Positions 7,912 to 16,657 of a DNA stretch of 64,000 nucleotides are shown here, piece by piece. A program made the position numbers and the translations under genes. The DNA is from Ornithinimicrobium sediminis (GTDB lineage Bacteria > Actinomycetota > Actinomycetes > Actinomycetales > Dermatophilaceae), in NCBI RefSeq assembly GCF_021272345.1, contig NZ_JAJSDQ010000002.1, positions 248,001-312,000 of the forward strand, written 5' to 3'. Under the pieces are notes generated by a model. It did not search any database. It saw only the letters and a program-made list of their open reading frames with translations, and was not told the origin of the DNA. How positions within the stretch are numbered: the first letter of the stretch is position 1; each line of letters begins with the position of its first letter.

Positions 7912-9012
7912 GTGAGTTCCCAGCCCAGTCCGGTCCGCTCCCGGCGACGCGTCGGACCGCAGCGGGTCGCGGTCACCCGGGCCACCTCGGCGGTGGGATC
8001 CGCACTGGCGAGTGCTCTGGCCAGCGGGGGTGAGCGCGTCGTCGGTCTGGACCAGCGCAGCGGCACCGCCGGGGATGTCGACTGGCGCCTCACGGACATC
8101 ACGTCACCGTCGGTGGTCGGCGCGCTCGGCGACATCGACGCCCTGGTCCACCTGGCCTACGACGCCGATCTCGAGGCTGCGCTGGCCGAGCAGCCGTCCA
8201 CACGACGGGCCCGGCTCATCCGGGAGGTCCAGACGCTGACGACGGCGGCGGCCGCCGCGGGTGTGGCCCACCTGGTCGTCGTCACCAGCGCCATGGTCTA
8301 CGGCGCCCGGGAGGACAACCCCGTCCCTCTGCCGGAGGACTCCCCTCTGCGGGCCGACGACACCGAGGGCATCGTGGCCGACCTCGTCGAGGTCGAGGAG
8401 CTGCTGCAGGTCGCCCGACAGGTGCACCCGGGCCTGCTGGTCACCTCGGTGCGACCTGCCGCGCTCGTCGGACCCGGCCTCGACACGATGGTCTCCAGGC
8501 ACTTCGAGGCGCCGCGCCTGCTGACGTTGCGCGGACGCGTGCCGGCCTGGCAGTTCTGCCACGTGGAGGACCTCGCGACCGCCGTCTCCGTCGTGGTGCG
8601 TGAGGAGCTCGCCGACGCGGTCGCCGTCGGTGCCTGGGGCAGTCTCACCCAGGATGAGGTGGAGGAGATCTCCGGCCTGCGCAGGGTGGAGCTCTCGCCG
8701 GCCTCGGCCGAGGGAGCCGCCGAGCGGCTGCACCGCCTCGGCGTCATCCCGGTGCCCTCCAGCGACCTGGCCTACGTCTCCTTCCCCTGGGTGGTCGCGC
8801 CGACCGCGTTGAGCCAGCACGGGTGGTACCCCGCCTACGACAACTCCACCTGTCTCAGCATCCTGCTGGAGACGGTCCGGGGCCGGCACGCGGTGATGGC
8901 CCGGCGCGTGGAGCGTCGTGATGCCGCCATCGGTGCCGCCGGGGCAGCCAGCGCGGCGGTGGCCGTGGCCGCCACGGCAGCGATCATGCGACGGCGTCGC
9001 AAGCGCGGCTGA
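7912..9012 (+). CDS. NAD-dependent epimerase/dehydratase-like (SDR) protein
   Basis: A 366-aa extended-SDR-like protein. A Rossmann first strand with degenerate glycine loop (VAVTRATSAVGSALASALAS) is followed by VVGLD, the D of a DIDALVHLAY segment, and the active-site-like VVTSAMVYG. The Lys of the usual YxxxK is not present (Y is followed by GARE), so it may be a binding rather than catalytic member. The extreme C-terminus has an Ala/Val-rich hydrophobic stretch and ends in RRRRKRG, possibly a membrane anchor with a positive cytosolic tail. The GTG at 7912 has AAGGAGG (7901-7907) four bases upstream. Substrate unknown. Confidence 0.75.
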   Translation: MSSQPSPVRSRRRVGPQRVAVTRATSAVGSALASALASGGERVVGLDQRSGTAGDVDWRLTDITSPSVVGALGDIDALVHLAYDADLEAALAEQPSTRRARLIREVQTLTTAAAAAGVAHLVVVTSAMVYGAREDNPVPLPEDSPLRADDTEGIVADLVEVEELLQVARQVHPGLLVTSVRPAALVGPGLDTMVSRHFEAPRLLTLRGRVPAWQFCHVEDLATAVSVVVREELADAVAVGAWGSLTQDEVEEISGLRRVELSPASAEGAAERLHRLGVIPVPSSDLAYVSFPWVVAPTALSQHGWYPAYDNSTCLSILLETVRGRHAVMARRVERRDAAIGAAGAASAAVAVAATAAIMRRRRKRG

Positions 9013-9065
9013 GCCGTCGGCCCTGGTCGCCGTCCCGCATTCCCAGCGACCGCCCAGGAGAGATC

Positions 9066-9512
9066 GTGGATGATGGCCCGATGACCGTGCGCAGTGAGAC
9101 GACCTGGGCGGCCGTGCAGTCCGAGCCGCTGTCCGTCGATGCTGCCCTCGAGGTGGTGCAGCACTCTCGCGCGGGAGCCGTCGTGGCCTTCATCGGCGTC
9201 GTCCGGGACCACGACGACGGGCGTGCCGGAGTGCAGCGCCTGGACTACACCGCGCACCCACAGGCCCAGGAGGTCCTGGCCGCGACCGTCGACCGTGTGG
9301 CCGGGCGAGACGGCGTATGCGGGGTCGCCGCCGTGCACCGTCAGGGCGCACTCGCCGTGGGTGACCTGGCGGTGGTCTGCGTGGTCTCCGCCGAGCACCG
9401 TGCGGAGGCCTTCGAGGCCGGCCGTGCGCTCATCGAGGAGCTGAAGGCGCAGGTGCCCATCTGGAAGCACCAGCTTTTCCAGGACGGCGAGCAGCAGTGG
9501 GTCGGACTGTGA
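9066..9512 (+). CDS. moaE: molybdopterin synthase catalytic subunit MoaE
   Basis: A 148-aa MoaE: the large subunit of molybdopterin synthase, which converts precursor Z (cPMP) to molybdopterin using the MoaD thiocarboxylate. Family features are AVVAFIGVVRDHDDG near the N-terminus, LDYTAHPQAQ, VAAVHRQGALAVGD, and the conserved active-site end LKAQVPIWKHQLFQDGEQQWV. The GTG at 9066 is chosen because AGGAG (9056-9060) lies 5 bases away; ATG at 9081 is an alternative. It overlaps the next gene by 4 bases. No other Mo-cofactor genes are in the window. Confidence 0.9.
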   Translation: MDDGPMTVRSETTWAAVQSEPLSVDAALEVVQHSRAGAVVAFIGVVRDHDDGRAGVQRLDYTAHPQAQEVLAATVDRVAGRDGVCGVAAVHRQGALAVGDLAVVCVVSAEHRAEAFEAGRALIEELKAQVPIWKHQLFQDGEQQWVGL

Positions 9513-10597
9513 CCGAGACCCCTCTCTCCCGTCCGGAGCACACCGGGGTCTCGGCCAGGGCCGCGATCGCGCTGCTGCTCGTCGTCGCCACGGTGTCCGT
9601 GGTGGCTCTGCTCAACCTCGTCGAGGTGCCCAAGGTGATCTACCGTCCCGGCCCGGTCTACGACACCCTGGGCGAGGTCGACGGCAGACCGGTGGTCTCC
9701 ATCGAGGACGTCGAGACCTTCCCCACGACAGGACGCCTCGACTTCACCACGGTCACGGTGTCCGGTGGCCCACGCTTCCCTGTGACGGCCTGGGACTGGC
9801 TGACGTCCTACCTCGACCCCTCCACCACCGTCGCGGACGAGGCCGACGTCTTCCCTCCCGACGCGACCGCAGACCAGATCCGGGAGCAGAACGTCGCCCT
9901 CATGCAGAACTCGCAGCAGGAGGCGGCGGTCGTGGCGCTGCGGGCCGTCGGTGAGAGCGTCCCCGAACAGGTCAAGGTGGCACAGGTGATCGTCGACGCT
10001 CCTGCTGACGGGGTGCTGCGGGTCAACGACGAGATCCGTCAGGTCGACGGCAGGGACGTCGCCAACCCCGACGACGTGCGCGACATCCTGCAGGACTTCG
10101 AGCCCGGCACCGACGTGCCGTTCAGGCTGGTGCGGGACGGCGAGGAGCAGACGATCGAGGTCCCCACCGGCGAGGACGAGGGCCGCACCGTCATCGGGGT
10201 CTACATCCGGTCCGACTTCGACCTGCCCTACGAGGTCACCATCGACGCGGGCAACGTCGGAGGACCGTCGGCCGGCCTGATGTTCAGCCTGGCCCTCTAC
10301 GACACGATCACCCCGGGCGAGCTCACCGGAGGCCTGGACTTCGCCGGGACAGGGACCATCAACTCCTTGGGGGAGGTCGGGCCCATCGGAGGGATCCAGC
10401 AGAAGCTGGTGGGAGCCGACCGGGCGGGAGCCGACTACTTCCTCGCGCCGGCCGCCAACTGTCCCGAGGTCCTGGGCCACGAGCCGGAGGGGCTGACCGT
10501 GGCCCGCATCGAGACCTTCGACCAGGCGCTCGAGCTCGTCGAGGCGCTCGGTGAGGGAGCCGAGGTGGAGGTGCCCACCTGCGCGGACGCCGCGTAG
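9509..10597 (+). CDS. PDZ-domain Lon-like serine protease (YlbL type)
   Basis: A 362-aa membrane-anchored protease. One N-terminal membrane segment (AIALLLVVATVSVVALLNLV, about residues 19-38) is followed by an extracytoplasmic region, a PDZ domain (VIVDAPADGVLRVNDEIRQVDG), and a C-terminal Lon (S16) protease domain with the catalytic Ser in GGPSAGLMF and the catalytic Lys in GPIGGIQQKLVGA. The GTG start at 9509 overlaps the moaE stop as GTGA. The family sits upstream of UPF0182 in many actinobacteria, as here. Its substrates are unknown. Confidence 0.88.
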   Translation: MTETPLSRPEHTGVSARAAIALLLVVATVSVVALLNLVEVPKVIYRPGPVYDTLGEVDGRPVVSIEDVETFPTTGRLDFTTVTVSGGPRFPVTAWDWLTSYLDPSTTVADEADVFPPDATADQIREQNVALMQNSQQEAAVVALRAVGESVPEQVKVAQVIVDAPADGVLRVNDEIRQVDGRDVANPDDVRDILQDFEPGTDVPFRLVRDGEEQTIEVPTGEDEGRTVIGVYIRSDFDLPYEVTIDAGNVGGPSAGLMFSLALYDTITPGELTGGLDFAGTGTINSLGEVGPIGGIQQKLVGADRAGADYFLAPAANCPEVLGHEPEGLTVARIETFDQALELVEALGEGAEVEVPTCADAA

Positions 10598-10604
10598 CCG
10601 GCGC

Positions 10605-11150
10605 TCAGTCCTCGAGGGTGACCCGGAGGGCGTGCACCAGCCCGGGCGCGATGTCCTGACCGACGGCGACCGCGTCGTCGTCGTCGTGGTCGCGCTGGCG
10701 CAGCAGGCAGACGGAGCCGCCGTCCCGGGTGACCGCGACCAGCAGCCGCACGTCCTTGCGGTCCGGGTGGGCGGCGAGCTGCTCGGTGGCCTCGTCGCGG
10801 CTCCTGGGCAGGTCGCGCTCGGCGTCGGGCGGCACCACGATCCGCTCGACCGCCAGGGCGACGCCGGCGACCTCCTCGGGCCACCCGACGCGTGCCAGCA
10901 GCGACTCGAGGTCGGTGGTGCGCGGCAGGCCGTCCTGCTCCACGGCGGTGTAGCCCGCGGGCTCGGCCTCCCGCAGCTGCTCGGCCATGCTCGGCTCCCG
11001 CTCGAGCAGGAGCGCGTTGCGCACCAGGGCGAACATACGCGGTGGCTGGTCCCACCCGGCGCGCGCCACGTGGCGTTCGGTGTCGGCGGCGGCCGCCGTG
11101 AGCGGGTGCAGGGCAGCGGACGTGCGGTCGGGCTGGTTCGGTGAGGACAC
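10605..11150 (-). CDS. PPA1309-family protein
   Basis: A 181-aa cytosolic protein conserved in actinobacteria next to the PDZ-Lon and UPF0182 genes. Recognisable blocks are WDQPPRMFALVRNALLL, the GWPEEVAGVALAVERIVVPP centre, and the C-terminal DIAPGLVHALRVTLED. No catalytic motif or membrane segment is visible, and no function is known for the family. It is convergent with the protease gene (7 bases between stops) and divergent from the UPF0182 gene. GTG at 11148-11150 is the start. Confidence 0.8.
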   Translation of the reverse strand: MSSPNQPDRTSAALHPLTAAAADTERHVARAGWDQPPRMFALVRNALLLEREPSMAEQLREAEPAGYTAVEQDGLPRTTDLESLLARVGWPEEVAGVALAVERIVVPPDAERDLPRSRDEATEQLAAHPDRKDVRLLVAVTRDGGSVCLLRQRDHDDDDAVAVGQDIAPGLVHALRVTLED

Positions 11151-11298
11151 CCCGGCATGGTCTCACCACGGACCGCCGGTCTCCCAGGCGATGCGCTCAC
11201 CTGTCTGTCAGGAACGTCGGTTAGGTTGAGCACCCACGCACGCACCCGGCGCACACCCTCGCGGTGAGGTCGGCCCATGGCACAGGAGCAGGTCTGCA

Positions 11299-14200
11299 GT
11301 GAGTCAGATGGACGGGCCAGAGCCCCGCGACGAGGATGGTCGGGACGACGACCTCGGACGTGACAGCACCGGGGGTGGGGGACCGGCGGGTCCGGAGCAG
11401 CCCCAGGACCCGACGAGCGCCTTCGGCGCCGCGGGAGTGCCCGGTGGGGGCCCAGTCCCCGGGCCGGGAGGGGGAGGCCCCTCAGGGCCGCGCCGGCCTG
11501 CCCCGCCGCGGCGCGGCGGGGGCGGACGTCTCGGTCCGACGATCGCCATCGTGGTCGCGGTGCTCGCCGGCATCACGTGGGTCGCCCAGCTGTGGACCGA
11601 GTTCCTGTGGTTCGAGTCCGTCGGCTACCGGGACGTCATCACCACACGCCTGCTCACCCAGGTCGGCCTGTTCCTGCTCGCTGGTCTGGTCACCGGGCTA
11701 CTCGTGTGGTCCTCGCTGTGGCTGGCCTACCGCAACCGGCCCATCTACGCTCCCAGCAGCCCGGAGCAGGCCAACCTGGACCGCTACCGCGCGGCGCTGG
11801 AGCCGGTCCGCAAGCTCGTCTTCGTCGCCGTCCCGGTGGTGCTGGGCCTGTTCGCAGGCGCGGCCGCGCTCGCGCAGTGGCAGACCGTGCTGCTGTGGCT
11901 CAACCGACAGCCGTTCGGCGTGCAGGACGACCAGTTCGGCATGGACGTCGGCTTCTTCGTGTTCACGTTGCCCTTCCTCGACTTCCTGGTCGGCTTCGCC
12001 ACGCTCGCGCTCGGTGTGTCCGCCCTCGGTGCCGTGCTGACGCACTACGTCTACGGCGGCGTCCAGCTGCAGGGTCCGGGGGACAAGACCACCCCGGCCG
12101 CCCGCATCCACCTGGCCCTGCTCTTCGCGGCCCTGGTGGCCGTGCGTGCCGCCGGGTACTGGCTGGAGCGGTACGGGCTCACCACCAGCAGCCACCCACG
12201 GATCACAGGCATGAACTACACCGACGTCAACGCGGTGCTGCCCACCCGCGGTGTCCTGGCCGTGGCGGCCCTGCTCTGTGCGGCCTTCTTCGTCAGCACC
12301 ATCTGGACCCGCACCTGGCGACTGCCCATCGTCGGCCTCGTCGGCCTCGTCGTCGTCGCGCTGCTCGTGGGCGGTGCCTACCCGGCCCTCATCCAGTCGC
12401 TGCGGGTCCGCCCCTCCGAGGCGATCCTGGAGGAGCCGTACATCCAGCGCAACATCGACGCCACCACCACCGCGTACGGCATCGACGAGGCGGAGTTCAT
12501 CCCGTACGGCAACGAGGAGGTCGAGGCGACTCGCGGCCAGCTGCGCGACGACGCGGCGACCATCCCCGGCATCCGCATCGTGGACCCCTCCATCGTCTCG
12601 CCGACCTTCCGGCAGCTGCAGGGTGTCCGCAGCTACTACCAGTTCCCCGAGGCTCTCGACGTGGACCGCTACGACGTGAACGGCGAGCTGGTGGACACGG
12701 TGATCGCACTGCGCGAGATCCGGCTCAGCGGCCTTCCGGAGGCCCAGCGCAACTGGGTCAACGACCACACCGTCTACACACACGGCTTCGGCGCCGTGGC
12801 GGCCTACGGCAACCGCCGCTCGACCGAGGGGGAGCCCATCTTCTTCGAGCGCAACATCCCGCCGGTGGGCGCGCTCGGCGACTACGAGCCGCGGATCTAC
12901 TTCGGGGAGTACTCCCCGACCTACTCCATCGTCGGCGCGCCCGAAGGGGCGACACCGCGCGAGCTCGACTTCCCCGACAGCGACAGCGACACGGGGGAGA
13001 CCCGGAACACGTACAGCGGCGAGGGCGGCGTGCCGATCGGCTCCCTGCCCCGCCAGGTGGCCTACGCCCTGAAGTACCGACAGCTGGAGATCCTGCTCTC
13101 GGACGGTGTGAACTCCGAGTCGCGGATCCTCGACCACCGGGAGCCCCGGGAGCGGGTCGAGCGGGTGGCGCCGTGGCTGCGGCTGGACGGCAACCCGTAT
13201 CCCGCCGTGGTGGGTGGGCGGATCACGTGGATCGTGGACGGCTACACGACGTCGGACCGTTACCCCTACTCCCAGCTGGCCGAGCTCGAGTCGGTGACCA
13301 CCGACTCCCTGGTGGCCCAGGCCGGCAACGTGCGGTCCATCGGCGCGGGCAGGGTCAACTACATCCGCAACTCGGTCAAGGCCACCGTGGACGCCTACGA
13401 CGGCAGCGTCGAGCTGTACGCCTGGGACGAGGAGGACCCGCTGCTGATGGCCTGGTCGCAGGCCTTCGACAACACGGTGCAGCCGCTCAGCGAGATCGAC
13501 GGTGAGCTCATGAGCCACCTGCGCTACCCCGAGGACCTGTTCAAGGTGCAGCGCGAGATCATGTCGAGCTACCACGTGCAGTCGGCCGAGGCGTTCTTCG
13601 GCGGGCAGGACTTCTGGCGGGTCTCCGAGGACCCCAGCGCCGGGGGCGAGATCGACGTCGACATGCCGCCCTACTACCTGAGCATCGAGATGCCCGGGCA
13701 GGACGCGCCGACCTTCTCCCTGACGACCAACTTCATCCCACGTGGTGAGGACCGGCAGAACCTGGTCGGCTACATGGCGGCCGACGCGGACGCAGGCTCC
13801 GAGGACGGGATGCGCCGGGAGGACTACGGCCAGCTGCGCATCCTCGAGCTGCCGCGTGACTCGACCGTGCGAGGGCCAGGCCAGTTCCAGAACGACATCG
13901 AGAGCTCGAACGCCAACTCCGAGGCGTTCACCCAGACGCTCTCGCAGTTCCTGAGCCTGAACCGCCAGGCGGGGTCGACGGTCGACCTCGGCAACCTGCT
14001 CACGCTGCCGGTGGGTGGTGGGCTGCTCTATGTCGAGCCGATCTACGTGAGCGCGCGCAGCGGGTCGTCCTACCCGCTGCAGCGGCTGGTCGTGGTGGCC
14101 TTCGGCAACGACCTGGCCTGGTCGGACACCCTGGACGGTGCGCTGGACGAGCTCTACGGCGGCGACTCGGGGGCCACGGCTCCGGACTCGGGCACGGGCA

Positions 14201-14520
14201 CGGACACTCCCATCGACCCCGAGGACGACCCGGTGCTCGACCCGGACGCCGAAGGTGAGGGAGACGGCGCCGACTCGACCGCTCCTCCGCCGGAGGAGGA
14301 GGAGCCGGCAGGCGACCTCGCCGAGGCGCTGGCCGACATCCAGGCGGCCTACGACGAGGGCCAGGCAGCCCTGCGCGACGGCGACCTCGCAGCCTATGCG
14401 GAGGCCCAGGACCGGCTGGCCGAGGCCATCGAGCGGGCCGTGGCGGCCGCACCCGAGGGCGGTTCGGTCGAGCTGGACCCCCCTGCAGAGGACAGTGCAG
14501 AGGAGACGCAGGCCCCCTGA
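11299..14520 (+). CDS. UPF0182 large membrane protein
   Basis: A 1073-aa protein of the UPF0182 family. The N-terminus is proline/glycine-rich and disordered (about residues 1-75). About seven membrane helices follow to roughly residue 365 (for example LGPTIAIVVAVLAGITWVA, VGLFLLAGLVTGLLVWSSLW). A large soluble part with typical family blocks (YIQRNIDATTTAYGI, QFPEALDVDRYDVNGE, FGEYSPTYSIVGAP, ARSGSSYPLQRLVVVAFGND) makes up the rest. The last 130 residues are very acidic. The GTG at 11299 has AGGAGC upstream; ATG at 11308 is possible. Function is unknown; the architecture suggests an envelope protein with a large extracellular domain. A hairpin follows the stop. Confidence 0.9.
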   Translation: MSQMDGPEPRDEDGRDDDLGRDSTGGGGPAGPEQPQDPTSAFGAAGVPGGGPVPGPGGGGPSGPRRPAPPRRGGGGRLGPTIAIVVAVLAGITWVAQLWTEFLWFESVGYRDVITTRLLTQVGLFLLAGLVTGLLVWSSLWLAYRNRPIYAPSSPEQANLDRYRAALEPVRKLVFVAVPVVLGLFAGAAALAQWQTVLLWLNRQPFGVQDDQFGMDVGFFVFTLPFLDFLVGFATLALGVSALGAVLTHYVYGGVQLQGPGDKTTPAARIHLALLFAALVAVRAAGYWLERYGLTTSSHPRITGMNYTDVNAVLPTRGVLAVAALLCAAFFVSTIWTRTWRLPIVGLVGLVVVALLVGGAYPALIQSLRVRPSEAILEEPYIQRNIDATTTAYGIDEAEFIPYGNEEVEATRGQLRDDAATIPGIRIVDPSIVSPTFRQLQGVRSYYQFPEALDVDRYDVNGELVDTVIALREIRLSGLPEAQRNWVNDHTVYTHGFGAVAAYGNRRSTEGEPIFFERNIPPVGALGDYEPRIYFGEYSPTYSIVGAPEGATPRELDFPDSDSDTGETRNTYSGEGGVPIGSLPRQVAYALKYRQLEILLSDGVNSESRILDHREPRERVERVAPWLRLDGNPYPAVVGGRITWIVDGYTTSDRYPYSQLAELESVTTDSLVAQAGNVRSIGAGRVNYIRNSVKATVDAYDGSVELYAWDEEDPLLMAWSQAFDNTVQPLSEIDGELMSHLRYPEDLFKVQREIMSSYHVQSAEAFFGGQDFWRVSEDPSAGGEIDVDMPPYYLSIEMPGQDAPTFSLTTNFIPRGEDRQNLVGYMAADADAGSEDGMRREDYGQLRILELPRDSTVRGPGQFQNDIESSNANSEAFTQTLSQFLSLNRQAGSTVDLGNLLTLPVGGGLLYVEPIYVSARSGSSYPLQRLVVVAFGNDLAWSDTLDGALDELYGGDSGATAPDSGTGTDTPIDPEDDPVLDPDAEGEGDGADSTAPPPEEEEPAGDLAEALADIQAAYDEGQAALRDGDLAAYAEAQDRLAEAIERAVAAAPEGGSVELDPPAEDSAEETQAP

Positions 14521-14540
14521 AGCCAGGCTGGGACGGCCAC

Positions 14541-14586
14541 GTCAGGCCCCGCGCCGCACCGATTTGGTGGGGCTGCGGGGCCTGAC
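14541..14586 (+). terminator. hairpin after the UPF0182 gene
   Basis: GTCAGGCCCCGC (14541-14552) and GCGGGGCCTGAC (14575-14586) form a perfect 12-bp stem 20 bases after the stop. There is no T-run. The right arm lies inside the spacer of the tRNA promoter. Confidence 0.7.
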
Positions 14587-14593
14587 GTATGGT
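14564..14593 (+). promoter_or_regulatory. promoter of the initiator tRNA gene
   Basis: TTGGTG (14564-14569) and TATGGT (14588-14593) are 18 bases apart. The -10 ends 11 bases before the mature tRNA 5' end. Confidence 0.6.
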
Positions 14594-14604
14594 GGTGACA
14601 CCGA

Positions 14605-14681
14605 CGCGGGGTGGAGCAGCTCGGTAGCTCGCCGGGCTCATAACCCGGAGGTCGCAGGTTCAAATCCTGCCCCCGCTACCA
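14605..14681 (+). tRNA. initiator tRNA-fMet (CAT)
   Basis: A 77-base cloverleaf with encoded CCA. The acceptor stem CGCGGGG/CCCCGCT has an unpaired C1-U72, the mark of bacterial initiators. The anticodon stem ends in three G-C pairs around CTCATAA (anticodon CAT). The T arm is GCAGG TTCAAAT CCTGC. All initiator identity features are present. Confidence 0.97.
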
Positions 14682-14686
14682 CGTTG

Positions 14687-14721
14687 GAGAAGGCCCCCAG
14701 GGAGACCCTGGGGGCCTTCTC
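14687..14721 (+). terminator. terminator of the tRNA-fMet gene
   Basis: A perfect 16-bp stem (14687-14702 with 14706-14721) closes a 3-base AGA loop, starting 5 bases after the CCA end. It is symmetrical, so it can also stop the convergent gene that ends at 14726. Confidence 0.85.
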
Positions 14722-14725
14722 CGTG

Positions 14726-15697
14726 TCACCGGGAGACGCACTCCTGCAGGAGCCGCCCGAGGTGCTGGGCGAGGGCCCGAGGCGCCGACCTGGGGGCGAC
14801 GGCCTCGACGGCGGCGTTGTAGTTGGTGTTGGTGTTGACGTCGTAGGTCAGCAGCCGCCCGTCGGCGGACTCGATGAACTCGATGCCGCACACCTCGAGC
14901 CCGACACGGCGGGTGAACTCCAGGTAGCGGTCGATGACGGGGTGCTCGAAGCCCTCGCGCAGGCTGAAGAGCTCCTGCCCGGGCTCAGGGGCGATCGTCG
15001 CGCCGGGCGGCATCACCGGCTGCCCGGTGGCGGGGTCGACGGCGCAGGCGTCCGCGGGACACAGCTGGAACCCGCCCCGAGCGGTGTCGGCGCTGATCGC
15101 GTAGACGAGCTCCCCGGCGACGATCTCCGCACGGGTGATCGTCGGTTCGGCGGCCACGACGAACTCCTGGACGAGGGTGACGCCGTCCGGCGACGCCTCG
15201 AAGTCCTCCGAGCCGACGTGGGCCGCGAGCTCGTCGAAGGAGTCGAAGCGGCGCACTCCCAGACCCTTACCGCCCTGGTTGTGCTTGGTGACGAACGGAG
15301 GAGCGACCCGGCGTGCCGCGCGCAGTATCTGCTCGCGTCCCACCGCGGCCACGGTGCGGGGAGTCTCGATCCCCACAGCACGCAGCTGCGCGAGCTGGTC
15401 GACCTTGCTCATCTCCAGCTCCAGCACGCGCCGGCCGTTGACGGTGCGCCGACCATGCGCCTCCAGCCAGGACAGGACGGCGCGCGTGTAGTCCTTGGAC
15501 AGCCCGTGGTCGCGGGTGTGCGCCGAGGCGCTGATGCGCGACCAGAACACTCCTTCCGGAGGTGCGGAGTCCAGGTCGACAGTGCCCTCGGTCAGCACCC
15601 ACTCCTCGTAGGGCAGGCCCTCGGCGGCGAACGCCCGGGCGAACGGTGGGAACCACTCGGGGTTCTCGTGCAGGGCGTAGATCCGGGGGGCGCTCAC
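14726..15697 (-). CDS. RimK-type ATP-grasp ligase
   Basis: A 323-aa ATP-grasp protein. The central part has the fold's nucleotide-binding blocks: PPFVTKHNQGGKGLGVRRFDS (Lys and glycine loop), VTLVQEFVVAAEPTITRAEIV (hinge and metal-binding region) and the final VCGIEFIESADGRLLTYDVNTNTNYN, where E and N ligate Mg. The N-terminal region (RIYALHENPEWFPPFARAF) is like RimK/alpha-L-glutamate ligase relatives. It probably joins a carboxylate to an amine using ATP; the substrate is not evident. The GTG at 15695-15697 starts it. It shares the terminator of the tRNA gene. Confidence 0.8.
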   Translation of the reverse strand: MSAPRIYALHENPEWFPPFARAFAAEGLPYEEWVLTEGTVDLDSAPPEGVFWSRISASAHTRDHGLSKDYTRAVLSWLEAHGRRTVNGRRVLELEMSKVDQLAQLRAVGIETPRTVAAVGREQILRAARRVAPPFVTKHNQGGKGLGVRRFDSFDELAAHVGSEDFEASPDGVTLVQEFVVAAEPTITRAEIVAGELVYAISADTARGGFQLCPADACAVDPATGQPVMPPGATIAPEPGQELFSLREGFEHPVIDRYLEFTRRVGLEVCGIEFIESADGRLLTYDVNTNTNYNAAVEAVAPRSAPRALAQHLGRLLQECVSR

Positions 15698-15801
15698 GGC
15701 ATACCTCTCGTGGGGGACGGTGGCGGCAACGGCGAACGTCCAAGCGCTGTTCCCGCAGGGAGCCCGCCCTGTCGCGTTCGACCCGGCGTGGCCTTCACCG
15801 C

Positions 15802-16369
15802 ATGAAGACGTCGCGAGCCTGTGCTCTCCTGGTCGTCACGATCGCGCTGGGGCCTGCCGTGGCGGCGTGCTCCGATCGCGACACGGACCGGCAGCCCGCG
15901 GTCGCGGACTCGAGTGCCACCGGACTTCCGCTGCCACGGCAGCAGCGTCGGCGTCGACCCCGCTGACGGCACGGTCCACGTCGTGGCGCACGACGGCCTG
16001 TACCACGACGGCGCCGACGACACTGAGCGCGTGGGACCGCAGATCGACCGCACGGGGTTCGCGGTGGTCGGACCACGACGACTGGTGGCCTCGGGGGCAC
16101 GGGCTCCTGTCACGGGTGGGGGACTCCGGCTTCCACGCACTCTCCGCCTCAACCAGGGCATGTCGTCGGCTTCGACGGGTAGCTGCGTGTCAGCGGTCCC
16201 GACGGACGACGCGAGCACGTGGGAGGTGCGGGATGAGGTCAGGACGGACATCCAGGCCTTCACTTGGGTCGCGTCCGGCACCGGTGACCCCGACGTGCTC
16301 GTGGTGACCGGGACAGGCAACCTGCACTCGGTGGATGGTGGCCGTAGCGTCGCCGGGCTCGGCGACTGA
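15802..16369 (+). pseudogene. decayed F510_1955-type secreted glycosylhydrolase-like lipoprotein
   Basis: The ATG at 15802 opens a lipoprotein signal (MKTSRACALLVVTIALGPAV, then the lipobox AAC) but the frame stops at 15966. Homology-like segments continue in other frames: GVDPADGTVHVVAHDGLYHD and GFAVVGPRRLVASG in the +1 frame, DSGFHALSA in the third frame, then STWEVRDEV and the final DGGRS region back in +1. Together they follow the order of the F510_1955/YCF48-like repeat lipoproteins, with spacing too short in the middle. At least three frameshifts and internal loss are needed, so it is a pseudogene. Intact relatives often neighbour SHOCT and multicopper oxidase genes, as here. Confidence 0.7.
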
Positions 16370-16396
16370 CGACAGAGCCCGTGCAAGGCGTAGCCT
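16366..16396 (+). promoter_or_regulatory. promoter of the SHOCT-multicopper oxidase operon
   Basis: CTGACG (16366-16371) and TAGCCT (16391-16396) are 19 bases apart and overlap the end of the pseudogene. GAGGAGG and the ATG at 16415 follow. Confidence 0.4.
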
Positions 16397-16414
16397 GAGG
16401 ACGAGGAGGCCCGT

Positions 16415-16657
16415 ATGTGGAACGGCATGGGTTGGAACGGAATGGGCTGGATGGGCCTGTGGGGTCTGCTGGTGATGGTCGGGATCGTGCTCCTGGTGGT
16501 CCTGGTGGTGTGGGTGCTGGTGGGCGGGGTCGGCTCCTCCGGCCGCCGGAACGCAGCCCGCAGTGCGGCACGGCAACGGCTGGACGAGCGGTATGCCGGG
16601 GGTGAGCTGACCACGGAGGAGTACCGCGAGCGGGTGCGCGCGCTGGAGGAGGACTGA
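16415..16657 (+). CDS. SHOCT-domain small membrane protein
   Basis: An 80-aa protein. A Trp/Met/Gly-rich start (MWNGMGWNGMGWMGLWG) leads into one membrane helix (about residues 18-40). The C-terminus is a SHOCT domain, AARQRLDERYAGGELTTEEY, followed by RERVRALEED. A GAGGAGG site precedes the ATG. The Met-rich N-terminus next to a copper oxidase could bind metal, which is inference. Its TGA shares one base with the ATG of the next gene, so the two are co-translated. Confidence 0.8.
   Translation: MWNGMGWNGMGWMGLWGLLVMVGIVLLVVLVVWVLVGGVGSSGRRNAARSAARQRLDERYAGGELTTEEYRERVRALEED

Noticed and set aside
11698-13575. Long open frame antisense to the UPF0182 gene
   Set aside because: Antisense open frames are common at this GC; no domain or start signal, and the plus strand has a clear family match.
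14138-15805. Open frame spanning UPF0182, the tRNA and the ATP-grasp gene
   Set aside because: It crosses a tRNA and two terminators and has no homology-like content.
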